Shown here piece by piece: positions 1 to 6,879 of a DNA stretch of 11,613 nucleotides. Numbering within the stretch: the first letter of the stretch is position 1; the number at the start of each line of letters is the position of its first letter. The translations under genes and the position numbers were made by a program. The notes below the pieces were generated by a model that was not told where the DNA came from, did no database searches, and was given only the letters and a program-made list of their open reading frames with translations. Source of the DNA: Alistipes sp. (GTDB lineage Bacteria; Bacteroidota; Bacteroidia; Bacteroidales; Rikenellaceae). Location: contig JAFOZN010000089.1 of assembly GCA_017391185.1 (NCBI GenBank), positions 1 through 11,613 on the forward strand, read 5' to 3'.

Positions 1-180
1 ATCGAGCTTCGTGCTCGCGTGGTGGAGCAGAAACGTAATGTGTTGGATATCGCAGTCGAGCTGCGAGATGCTCAAGGAGAACTTTGTACTACGGCAAACT
101 GCATCTATTTCCTCTTTCCGAAGGATAGAGCGAAGGAGGAGTTTGGCTTTATGGAGTTTAAGACCGAAGATGAATTGTAA
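1..180 (+). CDS. PaaI-like hotdog-fold thioesterase, C-terminal fragment
   Basis: This is the 3' end of a gene that begins before the window. It is open in frame 1 from base 1 and stops with TAA at 178-180, giving 59 visible residues. The fragment contains ARVVEQKRNVLDIAVEL, then a 'G-E-L-C-T-T-A' turn, then 'YFLFPKDRAKEEFGF'. This matches the last two strands and tail of small hotdog thioesterases of the PaaI/4HBT type, which hydrolyse acyl-CoA or related thioesters in the cytoplasm. The catalytic region would lie upstream and is not visible, so the substrate cannot be guessed. The secreted hydrolase gene starts 11 nt downstream on the same strand, which suggests co-transcription, although the two products act in different compartments. 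The family call is inferred from the tail only. Confidence 0.6.
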   Translation: MELRARVVEQKRNVLDIAVELRDAQGELCTTANCIYFLFPKDRAKEEFGFMEFKTEDEL

Positions 181-191
181 GCGAGAAATAA

Positions 192-1334
192 ATGATGAGA
201 AAATTTGTAGTAATTCTACTCCTGCTTAGCTCGGCTTTTTCGGCGCATGCGCAACAGACTCTGTCAAAATCTGAATCTCTTGCTGTGCAAAAGGAACTCG
301 AGGTCAAGTGGCGTAGTGATATGCGTAATCGACATCAAGAAGCGATAGAAAAAGAGGTGTTTGAATCTGGCGATCTAAAGCTGAGGTTTAAATCCATTAT
401 CTATGGAGAAAAACCTGCTGATGGTCGTAGCCTATTTATCTCTCTTCATGGTGGAGGTGGCGTGCCAGCGGCTGTTAATGATCAGCAATGGCGTAATCAG
501 ATTCGACTATATAAGCCCAAAGAGGGTGTATATGTTGCACCCCGTGCGCCTTGGGATGCGTGGAATATGTGGTTTCAGGAGGGGATTGATCAACTCTTTG
601 AGATGCTTATTCAGGCGGCAGTGACTCATTGGGATGTAAATCCCGACAAGGTCTATTTGTTGGGTTATTCTGCGGGTGGCGATGGCGTGTGGCGCATGGC
701 TCCACGTATGGCAGATCGTTGGGCTGCGGCTTCGATGATGGCTGGCCATCCGGGTGAGGCATCACAGGTGAATTTACGCAATACGCCATTTATGATTTGG
801 ATGGGCGAGAACGATAGCGCATACGATAGAAATGAGTTGGCTCGTAAGCATGGCGCCATTATGGATTCTTTGGCTAAGGCTGATGGACGTGGGTACAAAC
901 ACCTTACAACCATTGTTGCGGACAAAGGCCATTGGATGGATGGCGTAGATAAGGCGGCTATTGGGTGGATGCAAGATTGTGGAGCTCGCAATCCCTATCC
1001 CGAAAAGGTCGTTTGGCGACAGGAGGAGGTTGTGCGATCAGCATTCTATTGGTTAGCGGCTCCTCAAGATGAGTTACGTCATGGAGCAACCGTCATAGCT
1101 GAGCGTAAAGGTAATGTGGTTAACATCTTAGAATGTGACTACTCTCGTGTGACGTTATATCTAAATGATCAGATGTGTAATCTCGATAAACCGATTGTTG
1201 TAAATTATCGTGGGAAACGTATCTTTCGAGGTAAGCTACCGCGCACAATAGAGAACCTCAAATCGACTTTGGAACAGCGAGGTGATTTGCGTTATATCTT
1301 CCCTTCTAAGGTGGAGGTCGAAATACCCGATTGA
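192..1334 (+). CDS. Secreted alpha/beta hydrolase (esterase / PHB-depolymerase-like)
   Basis: A 380-residue exported serine hydrolase. Residues 1-21 form a signal peptide (basic start, VVILLLLSSAF core, AHA-QQ cleavage site), so it should act in the periplasm or outside. The hydrolase core spans about 65-270. HGGGG at 86-90 fits an oxyanion-hole loop, GYSAGG at 158-163 is the nucleophile elbow (Ser160), Asp208 in GENDS is the likely acid and His247 in KGHWM the catalytic base. The closest recognisable relatives are the dienelactone-hydrolase, LpqC and PHB-depolymerase-like esterases. Residues about 275-380 form an extra C-terminal region starting at 'RNPYPEKVVWRQ' that I do not recognise as a named domain. 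The substrate is unknown; an ester of plant or host polysaccharide is a guess. There are two ATG codons in tandem (192, 195) and either could start it. It ends 10 nt before a strong hairpin terminator. Confidence 0.8.
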   Translation: MMRKFVVILLLLSSAFSAHAQQTLSKSESLAVQKELEVKWRSDMRNRHQEAIEKEVFESGDLKLRFKSIIYGEKPADGRSLFISLHGGGGVPAAVNDQQWRNQIRLYKPKEGVYVAPRAPWDAWNMWFQEGIDQLFEMLIQAAVTHWDVNPDKVYLLGYSAGGDGVWRMAPRMADRWAAASMMAGHPGEASQVNLRNTPFMIWMGENDSAYDRNELARKHGAIMDSLAKADGRGYKHLTTIVADKGHWMDGVDKAAIGWMQDCGARNPYPEKVVWRQEEVVRSAFYWLAAPQDELRHGATVIAERKGNVVNILECDYSRVTLYLNDQMCNLDKPIVVNYRGKRIFRGKLPRTIENLKSTLEQRGDLRYIFPSKVEVEIPD

Positions 1335-1344
1335 TAGATGTAAT

Positions 1345-1385
1345 AAAAATATGGTACTAATCCCGAAGGTTAGTACCATATTTTT
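1345..1385. terminator. Bidirectional intrinsic terminator between hydrolase gene and yajC
   Basis: The arms 1345-1360 (AAAAATATGGTACTAA) and 1370-1385 are perfect 16-nt reverse complements around a 9-nt loop (1361-1369). The outer A5/T5 parts provide a U-tract on both strands. The hairpin lies between convergent genes ending at 1334 (+) and 1406 (-), so it can serve both. Confidence 0.9.
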
Positions 1386-1405
1386 ATTGCGGATATTACA
1401 AAAAA

Positions 1406-1714
1406 TTATTTCTGCAACTGAGAGTTGTCAGCTACAACCATATTCTTGTCAACGCGGAGTGTTACGTTGCTGTCCACCTCGATCAAAAGAGTAGTCTCCT
1501 TAACCTCCTTTACAGTAGCGTAGATTCCACCAGCAGTGATAACCTTATCACCCTTCTTCAATCCCTCGCGGAACTTAGTCATCTCCTTACGGCGCTTAGA
1601 CTCAGGACGCCACATGAAGAAATACATAACTGCTACCATAGCCAGCATCATAATCCAGAAGCTGCCCATGCCTGGTTGCTGTACAGCCTCAGCTGCTTGA
1701 AGTACATTAATCAT
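1406..1714 (-). CDS. yajC: Preprotein translocase accessory subunit YajC
   Basis: A 102-residue inner-membrane protein of normal YajC length. YajC binds SecDF in the Sec translocon and assists, without being essential for, export and membrane insertion. A short N-terminal segment is followed by one membrane helix at about 18-35 (FWIMMLAMVAVMYFFMW) and then the family hallmark RPESKRRKEM. The cytosolic domain carries 'GLKKGDKVITAGGIYATVKEV' near 50-70, the most conserved stretch of the family. It is the last gene of the nusB-DUF1573-yajC series, but the 96-nt gap in front of it carries a promoter, so it can be transcribed alone. The gene ends 21 nt before the shared terminator on this strand. 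Confidence 0.96.
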   Translation of the reverse strand: MINVLQAAEAVQQPGMGSFWIMMLAMVAVMYFFMWRPESKRRKEMTKFREGLKKGDKVITAGGIYATVKEVKETTLLIEVDSNVTLRVDKNMVVADNSQLQK

Positions 1715-1778
1715 ACGTTTATAAGTTTAAATTGTTATTTTCCTGTTTAACCTTCCTTCCCAGAAGGCTCTATCGCAA

Positions 1779-1809
1779 CAAAGATAGTGAATTTTTCTAA
1801 AACTACAAC
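1779..1809 (-). promoter_or_regulatory. Bacteroidota-type promoter for yajC
   Basis: Read on the minus strand, GTTG (1809-1806) is followed by 19 nt and then TATCTTTG (1786-1779). This matches the Bacteroidota consensus TTTG-N19-TAnnTTTG, with one mismatch in the -33 box. The box lies directly after the DUF1573 stop codon. Transcription would begin near 1772 and give a leader of about 57 nt, containing a small 5-bp hairpin (CCTTC/GAAGG, 1755-1767). Confidence 0.75.
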
Positions 1810-1810
1810 T

Positions 1811-2263
1811 CTACTCGACCTCGGCCTCGATATATATCTTTATCTTTTGGTCGCTTCCTGCCAGATATAGTTCTATAAGTTTCATCTGCCAACCCGTCTG
1901 CCCCTTTGAATCAAACTCAAAGTCTATGGCAGCATCAGCTCCGACCTCAATAGGCTTGCGCTCATAACTGAGTTTAGTACATCCACATGTGTTTACATGG
2001 CGCAGGATTACTATTGGCTCAGAGGTTGAGTTTTTGAGATTAATCCTCTTTTTGATAACCTCTCCACTACGCATATTCCCAAAACTTAGAGTGTCCGTCA
2101 CGCCCAACTTCAATGCCTCTGGATTGATCTCTATGCTTTGAGATGGGCTAAGAGCGTGTGGCTTGAGCTCTTGGCGAGCCTTGCATCCAAAAGAGAATGT
2201 TGCAGCCACAAGGACCGCAACACACATTATACTTAATACTCTTTTACACTTGTCGTTCTGCAT
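1811..2263 (-). CDS. DUF1573 domain lipoprotein
   Basis: A 150-residue envelope protein. Residues 9-26 form a hydrophobic signal ending at Cys27 (FSFGC), a loose lipobox of the sort common in Bacteroidota, so it is probably a lipoprotein. The rest is a single DUF1573 domain, an Ig-like beta sandwich. It shows the typical 'TLSFGNMRSGEVIKKRINLKN' start (58-77), the CGCT motif at 93-96, and 'IDFEFDSKGQTG' at about 113-124. The biochemical role of DUF1573 proteins is not established. The gene starts 21 nt after the nusB stop codon and is probably read from the nusB promoter. The position next to yajC hints at envelope biogenesis, but that is inference. Confidence 0.88.
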   Translation of the reverse strand: MQNDKCKRVLSIMCVAVLVAATFSFGCKARQELKPHALSPSQSIEINPEALKLGVTDTLSFGNMRSGEVIKKRINLKNSTSEPIVILRHVNTCGCTKLSYERKPIEVGADAAIDFEFDSKGQTGWQMKLIELYLAGSDQKIKIYIEAEVE

Positions 2264-2284
2264 CTTGAAACTGCTTATCGCCGT

Positions 2285-3223
2285 TTAGATAAGGCCTCTA
2301 CCACTCTTCTCGATCTTACCCTCCTGATTGAGTGTAGCTACGATCTTATCGAGTACGCCATTGATGAAGTTGCTACTTCCTGGCGAAGAGTAATACTTAG
2401 CTATTTCGATATACTCGTCAAGAGTCACCTTTACAGGGATTGATGGGAATGAGAGAAGCTCTGTTACGGCGGTAATCATAATCAGATTATCCATATATGC
2501 TATGCGCTCTACATCCCAATTGCGAGTATATTGCTCGATGAGCTGCTGATGCTTATCGAAGTTGAGTGCAGTCTTGGCAAAAAGCTCTTTGGCATACTCC
2601 AAATCATCCTCGCTCTTAAACTTAGGCAGCACCTTGACCTCTTGATGCGAAGCACGTATGTTAGAGAGAGTGCGAGTAACCATGATCAAGGCAAAACCTA
2701 AATCATCGTTCCACAATATAGACTGCTCCTCAAGCACCTCTTCCAAAGCCTCTGAATTCTCCAACTCATTCATATAGAAGTCGGTCACCAAAGCCAAATC
2801 CTCACGGAAGGAACGCTCCTGAGAGAGCATATATTTCTGATAGTACTCGGTCTGCTCCAACTCATTAAAGAGACTCTTAATCAACTCTGGATATTGACTC
2901 CAAGAGAGCTTCTTGGAAGCAAGATAGTCATTCACCGAGTCACTCTCGCTGATGAGTCTGATGACTGAGTTTTCTACAAATTTACGATTAGGGTTGAGAT
3001 CTTCAGCCGTAGGCAATTTCTTCTGCATGGCTGCTTGCTGTCGCTGCTCGGCATGTCGGGCAAGCTCGACTATGAGCGAGAGCATCTGGAAATAGAGATC
3101 GTATGTCTTGTCGATAGATGCAACCAAATTCTTCTCAGAGACAGACAATGAGTTTGACTCTGATTTTAGGTGAGCATACAAAGCCTTCAAGACTTTAATT
3201 CTGAGCAATCTTCTGCTTATCAT
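2285..3223 (-). CDS. nusB: Transcription antitermination factor NusB, long Bacteroidota form
   Basis: At 312 residues this is about twice the length of enterobacterial NusB, as usual in Bacteroidota. NusB pairs with NusE (S10) on boxA RNA to prevent premature termination, chiefly in rRNA operons. The N-terminus MISRRLLRIKVLKALYAH resembles the 'RR..R..A.Q.LY' opening of the family. Residues about 30-200 are a lineage-specific helical insert. The canonical domain is at the C-terminal third: 'VERIAYMDNLIMITAVTELL' near 232-251, 'VKVTLDEYIEIAKYYS', and FINGVLDKIVA, the strongest NusB signature. It is first in the minus-strand operon and has its own clear promoter. The ATG at 3223 fits that promoter, leaving a leader of roughly 20 nt. 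Confidence 0.95.
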   Translation of the reverse strand: MISRRLLRIKVLKALYAHLKSESNSLSVSEKNLVASIDKTYDLYFQMLSLIVELARHAEQRQQAAMQKKLPTAEDLNPNRKFVENSVIRLISESDSVNDYLASKKLSWSQYPELIKSLFNELEQTEYYQKYMLSQERSFREDLALVTDFYMNELENSEALEEVLEEQSILWNDDLGFALIMVTRTLSNIRASHQEVKVLPKFKSEDDLEYAKELFAKTALNFDKHQQLIEQYTRNWDVERIAYMDNLIMITAVTELLSFPSIPVKVTLDEYIEIAKYYSSPGSSNFINGVLDKIVATLNQEGKIEKSGRGLI

Positions 3224-3248
3224 ATAATGAACCTTGTTTGATGTCGTG

Positions 3249-3279
3249 CAAAGATAATAAAACTACTTCAGAGGACAAA
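3249..3279 (-). promoter_or_regulatory. Bacteroidota-type promoter for nusB
   Basis: On the minus strand, TTTG (3279-3276), 19 nt, then TATCTTTG (3256-3249): an exact match to the Bacteroidota -33/-7 consensus. The predicted start near 3242 lies about 20 nt before the nusB ATG at 3223. Confidence 0.85.
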
Positions 3280-3351
3280 ATTTATTTCACATCAAAAGCC
3301 TCGCATTGGTAAAAAAAGATGATAGAGTCTCAAATTACCGATAATTTATAC

Positions 3352-3359
3352 TATCTTTG
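3352..3359 (+). promoter_or_regulatory. Probable -7 box of the ABC transporter operon promoter
   Basis: TATCTTTG at 3352-3359 is identical to the -7 boxes of the yajC and nusB promoters. No clear TTTG lies 19-21 nt upstream, so only half of the promoter is well supported. It would start transcription around 3366, at or next to the ATG at 3367, giving an almost leaderless mRNA. Confidence 0.55.
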
Positions 3360-3366
3360 TCATAAT

Positions 3367-5046
3367 ATGTATCGCAAAATCTTGAATATAGTTCCATCGG
3401 AGTTTCTATCTCGTGGTTGGGTGCTTGCACTCAATATAATGTTTCGTGCGGTACTTAATTTTTTTAGTGTGGCTCTTATGGTGCCTCTATTGGTGTTGAT
3501 TTTGGATCGTGAGACGTTTGTCCAAAATCCAGTATATAGAGCCATTTGCGATTGGGCTGGTATGGAGAGCTATCGAGAGTTTGCAGTCTGTGTAATCGTG
3601 GCGATTGTCTTGTCTGTTCTCCTTAAAAGCGTATTGTCTCTATTGTTGTATAGATACGAAAGAGATTATATCTATGACCTCTATCGTAGTCTATCTCGCC
3701 GTATGTATATTGATTATTTCAAGCGAGGTTTGCTCTTTGTGAGACAAAACAACTCAGCCGAACTATCTCGCCGTGTAAATCTTATATCACTCAATTTCGT
3801 AGTTGGATTTTTGCGTCCTATAGCTGTTATTGCGGGCGAGGTGGTGCTTTTGTGGCTGATCCTTGTAGCTCTTGCTATATATGATATTGGGGCGCTATGT
3901 GTCGTTGTATTGATATTTGCGCCTGCAATATGTGGTTATTATTATTTTGTGCGCCGCCGTCTGAATCAATATGGCAGAGAGGAGAATGAAGCTCACAAGG
4001 TTCGTTTTCGTAGCGTTGCTGAGAGTTTTCGCGGTTATGCCGATGTTGAAGTGAATAATGCCTTTCCGCGTATGTTGTCTATCTATGACCAATATACCAT
4101 GCGCCTGAGTTCGGTGCAGAAGCGAGATGCTATGCTCTCGGCCATGCCACAAAGTTTTATGGAGTTGGCCATTACACTTGGTATGGCTCTGCTTGTTGTG
4201 ACGGGCGTGTTCCTGCCAGAGGCAAATGTGAAGATTGTTTTTGGAGTGTTTGCTGTTGCAGCCATTCGCCTGATGCCTTCTGTGCGTACGATTCTCTCGG
4301 CATATAGCTCAATGAGTCATAATAAATATACGTTGGAGATTTTGTCTGATACATCCGATAGGGTTGATGTCATAGATGAGTCTAAGCGTAAGAATCTCAA
4401 ATCGCAGATTGAACTGCACAATGTCTGCTTCTCATACCAAGATGAGCCTGTGATTAAGGATTTTAATCTGATTATCAAGCGAGGTGATAGGGTGGGTATT
4501 CAAGGCTCTTCGGGGCGAGGTAAATCTACTCTGATGAATCTCCTTGTGGGGTTGTTGTCGCCCGATTCGGGTGAGATACTCATTGATGGAGAATTGCTTA
4601 CTAAAGAGAACTCTCGCCTTTGGCAAAACTCAATTGGTTATGTATCGCAGAGTGTATTTTTATTGGATTCCACCCTCAAAGAGAATATCGCCTTTGGTGT
4701 TGAGCCCAATAAGATTGATATGGATAGATTGCGCGATGTGATCTCTTTGGCGAGTCTCGATGAGTTTGTTAAGACTCTGCCCGATGGCGTGGATAGTAAT
4801 ATCGGTGAGGGTGGTTGTCGTATTTCGGGTGGTGAGCGTCAGCGCATAGGTATAGCGCGTGCGCTCTATCGCAAGGCCGATGTACTTCTATTGGATGAGG
4901 CAACATCATCGTTGGATTCCAATACGCAGTCGCAGATTAACGAAGCTATCAAAAAGTTGTCTCAGAAGAACCCCGAACTGACGATTGTCGTGATAGCTCA
5001 TCGTGCTTCGGCTCTTGATTATTGTGATTATATAGTAAATATGTAA
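3367..5046 (+). CDS. ABC transporter, fused membrane and ATPase domains (exporter type)
   Basis: A 559-residue half-transporter of the ABC exporter class, expected to dimerise in the inner membrane and drive substrate export with ATP. About six membrane helices lie within residues 18-300, with a loop rich in Arg and Glu at about 197-215. The ATPase domain begins near 377 with 'IELHNVCFSYQDEP'. Walker A is GSSGRGKST at 380-388, the Q-loop lies in 'IGYVSQSVFLLDS', the signature ISGGERQ starts at 486, Walker B is VLLLDE (Asp510), the D-loop is SSLDS, and the switch His545 is in IAHRAS. All catalytic elements are present. No C39 peptidase domain precedes the membrane part. The protein stops only 14 residues after the switch histidine, shorter than usual. 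An in-frame ATG at 3319 would add 16 residues, but these are encoded by the promoter-like region, so 3367 is preferred. The next gene starts 1 nt after the stop. The substrate is unknown. Confidence 0.87.
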   Translation: MYRKILNIVPSEFLSRGWVLALNIMFRAVLNFFSVALMVPLLVLILDRETFVQNPVYRAICDWAGMESYREFAVCVIVAIVLSVLLKSVLSLLLYRYERDYIYDLYRSLSRRMYIDYFKRGLLFVRQNNSAELSRRVNLISLNFVVGFLRPIAVIAGEVVLLWLILVALAIYDIGALCVVVLIFAPAICGYYYFVRRRLNQYGREENEAHKVRFRSVAESFRGYADVEVNNAFPRMLSIYDQYTMRLSSVQKRDAMLSAMPQSFMELAITLGMALLVVTGVFLPEANVKIVFGVFAVAAIRLMPSVRTILSAYSSMSHNKYTLEILSDTSDRVDVIDESKRKNLKSQIELHNVCFSYQDEPVIKDFNLIIKRGDRVGIQGSSGRGKSTLMNLLVGLLSPDSGEILIDGELLTKENSRLWQNSIGYVSQSVFLLDSTLKENIAFGVEPNKIDMDRLRDVISLASLDEFVKTLPDGVDSNIGEGGCRISGGERQRIGIARALYRKADVLLLDEATSSLDSNTQSQINEAIKKLSQKNPELTIVVIAHRASALDYCDYIVNM

Positions 5047-5047
5047 T

Positions 5048-5953
5048 ATGAAGTTTCGTGATTATATCATCTCATCACACAGAGTGCGCCTGATAGGGCC
5101 TGCATCAGATCTTGTGGCTCTCGGATTAGAGGGCTTTGCTCCTTTTGAGGTAAAGGAATCAGATTGTATAGAGCCTGCAATTGTGGAGATTGTGACAGGA
5201 TGTGATGTTGTATATGATCATGCTAAGTTTGAGGAGCTTACACGTTTTGATTTTGATGCGGGACAAGCCACTTGTATATTTAGTCGCTCGGATGAGGAGT
5301 TTTTATTTGTGATGGAGCAGCGGGGCGGCCTTCGCCAAATCTATATCTTTGAAAAGGAGGCTCTTCGTGTGAGATGTGATGTGAGCGAATGTAACGATTC
5401 GATGGCCAAATCCCTGTTTCGTTTCGGTATATGGTTTGTCGTGGGTTTAGCCTTGACTCGTAAAGAGTGCTGTGCGGTGCATACATCGGTTATTGTGGCC
5501 AACAATAGTGCAGTGATGTTTTTGGGTGAGTCGGGCACGGGTAAGAGTACCCACACACGCCTGTGGCGAGAGAATATAGAGGGTGTTCATTTGCTTAATG
5601 ATGATAGTCCTTTTGTGAGTGTTGCCGATGGTAGGGTGATGGTCTATGGCTCGCCATGGAGTGGTAAGACTCCATGCTATCGCCGTGAGAGTTTCCCTTT
5701 GCAAGCTGTTGTGCGTTTGAGTCAAGCCCCACATAATAAGATCCGCCGACTCAAAGGCATTTTTGCCATCGGAGCATTGCTCCCATCCTTGCCTCCAGCC
5801 TTTTTGTTCGATAAGGAGTTGGAGGAGCGTCTGATGGAGATATTGTCAAAAATCGTAGCTCAAGTACCATTTTTTCATTTAGAGTGTCTGCCTGACGGGG
5901 ATGCAGCTCGGATGTCTTATAATGCTGTGTATGGAGAGAACGCTATTAAATAA
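5048..5953 (+). CDS. HPr kinase-like / PEP-carboxykinase-like P-loop protein
   Basis: A 301-residue protein whose C-terminal half has the HPr kinase fold. His145 (CAVHTSVIV) matches the 'H-G-V' histidine before the P-loop of HprK. GESGTGKST at 160-168 is Walker A, and LLNDDSPF with Asp185-Asp186 matches the 'ADD' pair. A PEPCK-like 'GSPWSGKTP' follows at 201-209. The HPr-specific C-terminal signature and capping helix of true HprK/P are not seen, and residues 1-135 are unlike the HprK N-domain, so a role in sugar regulation is unlikely. Related stand-alone kinases occur in lasso-peptide and other peptide clusters, where some phosphorylate the peptide. By analogy this one may phosphorylate a peptide or protein handled by the adjacent transporter; that is inference. 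The gene begins 1 nt after the transporter stop and overlaps the next gene by 23 nt, indicating translational coupling. Confidence 0.8.
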   Translation: MKFRDYIISSHRVRLIGPASDLVALGLEGFAPFEVKESDCIEPAIVEIVTGCDVVYDHAKFEELTRFDFDAGQATCIFSRSDEEFLFVMEQRGGLRQIYIFEKEALRVRCDVSECNDSMAKSLFRFGIWFVVGLALTRKECCAVHTSVIVANNSAVMFLGESGTGKSTHTRLWRENIEGVHLLNDDSPFVSVADGRVMVYGSPWSGKTPCYRRESFPLQAVVRLSQAPHNKIRRLKGIFAIGALLPSLPPAFLFDKELEERLMEILSKIVAQVPFFHLECLPDGDAARMSYNAVYGENAIK

Positions 5954-6386
5954 TATTGAGCAATTAGTCGATCTGGGAGCTACATTTGAACTCCGAGTGA
6001 CGGGCTTTAGTATGTTACCTTTGCTCGGATATGGTAATGACAAAATCATTATTCGGCGTATTGATGAAAAAGAGATTATCACCGACCGAATAGCAATGTT
6101 TCGTACGGCTCAAGGCAGGATAATTGTCCATAGAGTTGTTGCTCTCGAAGATGGTGTAGTAAAATTAAAGGGCGATGGGAATCTATATGGTTATGAATAT
6201 TGCAACCGTGAAAAGATTATTGGCGTTGTAGAAGGCGTTGTGCGTCAGAATGGTAGGGTTGTCAGTTGCAGATCTAAATTGTGGCGCATGAGAGAGAAAA
6301 TATGGTTGTGTCAACCTCTTATCATAAGACGCTTTGCTTTGGCGATTATGCGACATTGGCTTAATTTTAAAAGAAATAATAAATAA
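5931..6386 (+). CDS. S24/S26-family peptidase-like protein (Ser-His, signal-peptidase fold)
   Basis: A 151-residue protein with the core of S26 signal peptidases. GFSMLPLL (25-32) carries the nucleophile Ser27. IVHRVV with His67 replaces the bacterial Lys, as in SipW/Sec11-type enzymes that use a Ser-His dyad. 'LKGDGN' with Asp82 matches the conserved KGDN segment. No N-terminal membrane anchor is present, unlike ordinary leader peptidases. The C-terminus is basic with a hydrophobic patch (IWLCQPLIIRRFALAIM) that could touch the membrane. Activity is inferred from the motifs. The start at 5931 is chosen because residues from there align with the family; ATGs at 5901 and 5922 would deepen the overlap with the upstream gene and add the unlikely stretch MQLGCLIMLC. 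It probably processes, or regulates processing of, the transporter's substrate, but no substrate is visible nearby. Confidence 0.78.
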   Translation: MERTLLNNIEQLVDLGATFELRVTGFSMLPLLGYGNDKIIIRRIDEKEIITDRIAMFRTAQGRIIVHRVVALEDGVVKLKGDGNLYGYEYCNREKIIGVVEGVVRQNGRVVSCRSKLWRMREKIWLCQPLIIRRFALAIMRHWLNFKRNNK

Positions 6387-6397
6387 TATATTTTTAT

Positions 6398-6877
6398 ATG
6401 CAGGATATTCGTATAGGTCATGGCTATGATGTTCATGCCTTGGCCGATGGCTTGAGATTGGTTCTTGGTGGAGTGGAGATTGAGCATTCTAAAGGTTGTG
6501 TCGCTCACTCTGATGGTGATGTCGCCATCCATGCTATTTGTGATGCCTTGTTGGGTGCGTTGGCATTGGGCGATATAGGTAAGTTGTTCCCTGATACCTC
6601 GATGGAGTTTAAGGGTATTGATTCTAAGATTTTGTTGCGCAGGGTATGTGATGTTGTCGAGCAGAAAGGGTATAAAATCTCCAATATCGATTGTACGATT
6701 GCTATGCAGCGTCCCAAGCTGCGCCCACATATCGACACCATGCGCCAGACTTTGGCCGATGTGATGGGCGTAGATGTTGATAGAGTCTCTGTGAAGGCCA
6801 CCACTACCGAGTGCCTGGGGTTTGAAGGACGTGAGGAGGGTGTTTCCACCCATGCCGTAGCGTTGCTTATAAAATAA
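6398..6877 (+). CDS. ispF: 2-C-methyl-D-erythritol 2,4-cyclodiphosphate synthase
   Basis: A 159-residue enzyme, the normal length. IspF converts CDP-methylerythritol 2-phosphate to the cyclic diphosphate and CMP in the cytoplasmic non-mevalonate isoprenoid pathway, acting as a trimer with a divalent metal. The opening IRIGHGYDVH supplies metal ligands Asp11 and His13. AHSDGDVAIH (36-45) holds the conserved substrate loop and the third ligand, His45. 'GDIGKLFPDTS' and 'IAMQRPKL' are family motifs, and KATTTECLGFEGREEG (133-148) contains the conserved TTTE region. All expected catalytic residues are present. The start is 11 nt after the preceding gene with only A/T-rich DNA before it, so it looks like the last gene of the transporter operon, although its function has no obvious link to that cassette. 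A hairpin terminator follows. Confidence 0.97.
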   Translation: MQDIRIGHGYDVHALADGLRLVLGGVEIEHSKGCVAHSDGDVAIHAICDALLGALALGDIGKLFPDTSMEFKGIDSKILLRRVCDVVEQKGYKISNIDCTIAMQRPKLRPHIDTMRQTLADVMGVDVDRVSVKATTTECLGFEGREEGVSTHAVALLIK

Positions 6878-6879
6878 AG

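Noticed and set aside
4999..5046. A frameshift or premature stop truncating the ABC transporter
   Set aside because: All ATPase motifs through the switch histidine are present, the frame beyond the stop closes within a few codons, and the next gene starts 1 nt later, so the short end looks genuine.
5901..5930. Earlier start (5901) for the S26-like protein
   Set aside because: The added residues MQLGCLIMLC come from the overlap with the kinase gene and do not resemble the family; the ATG at 5931 gives a normal N-terminus.
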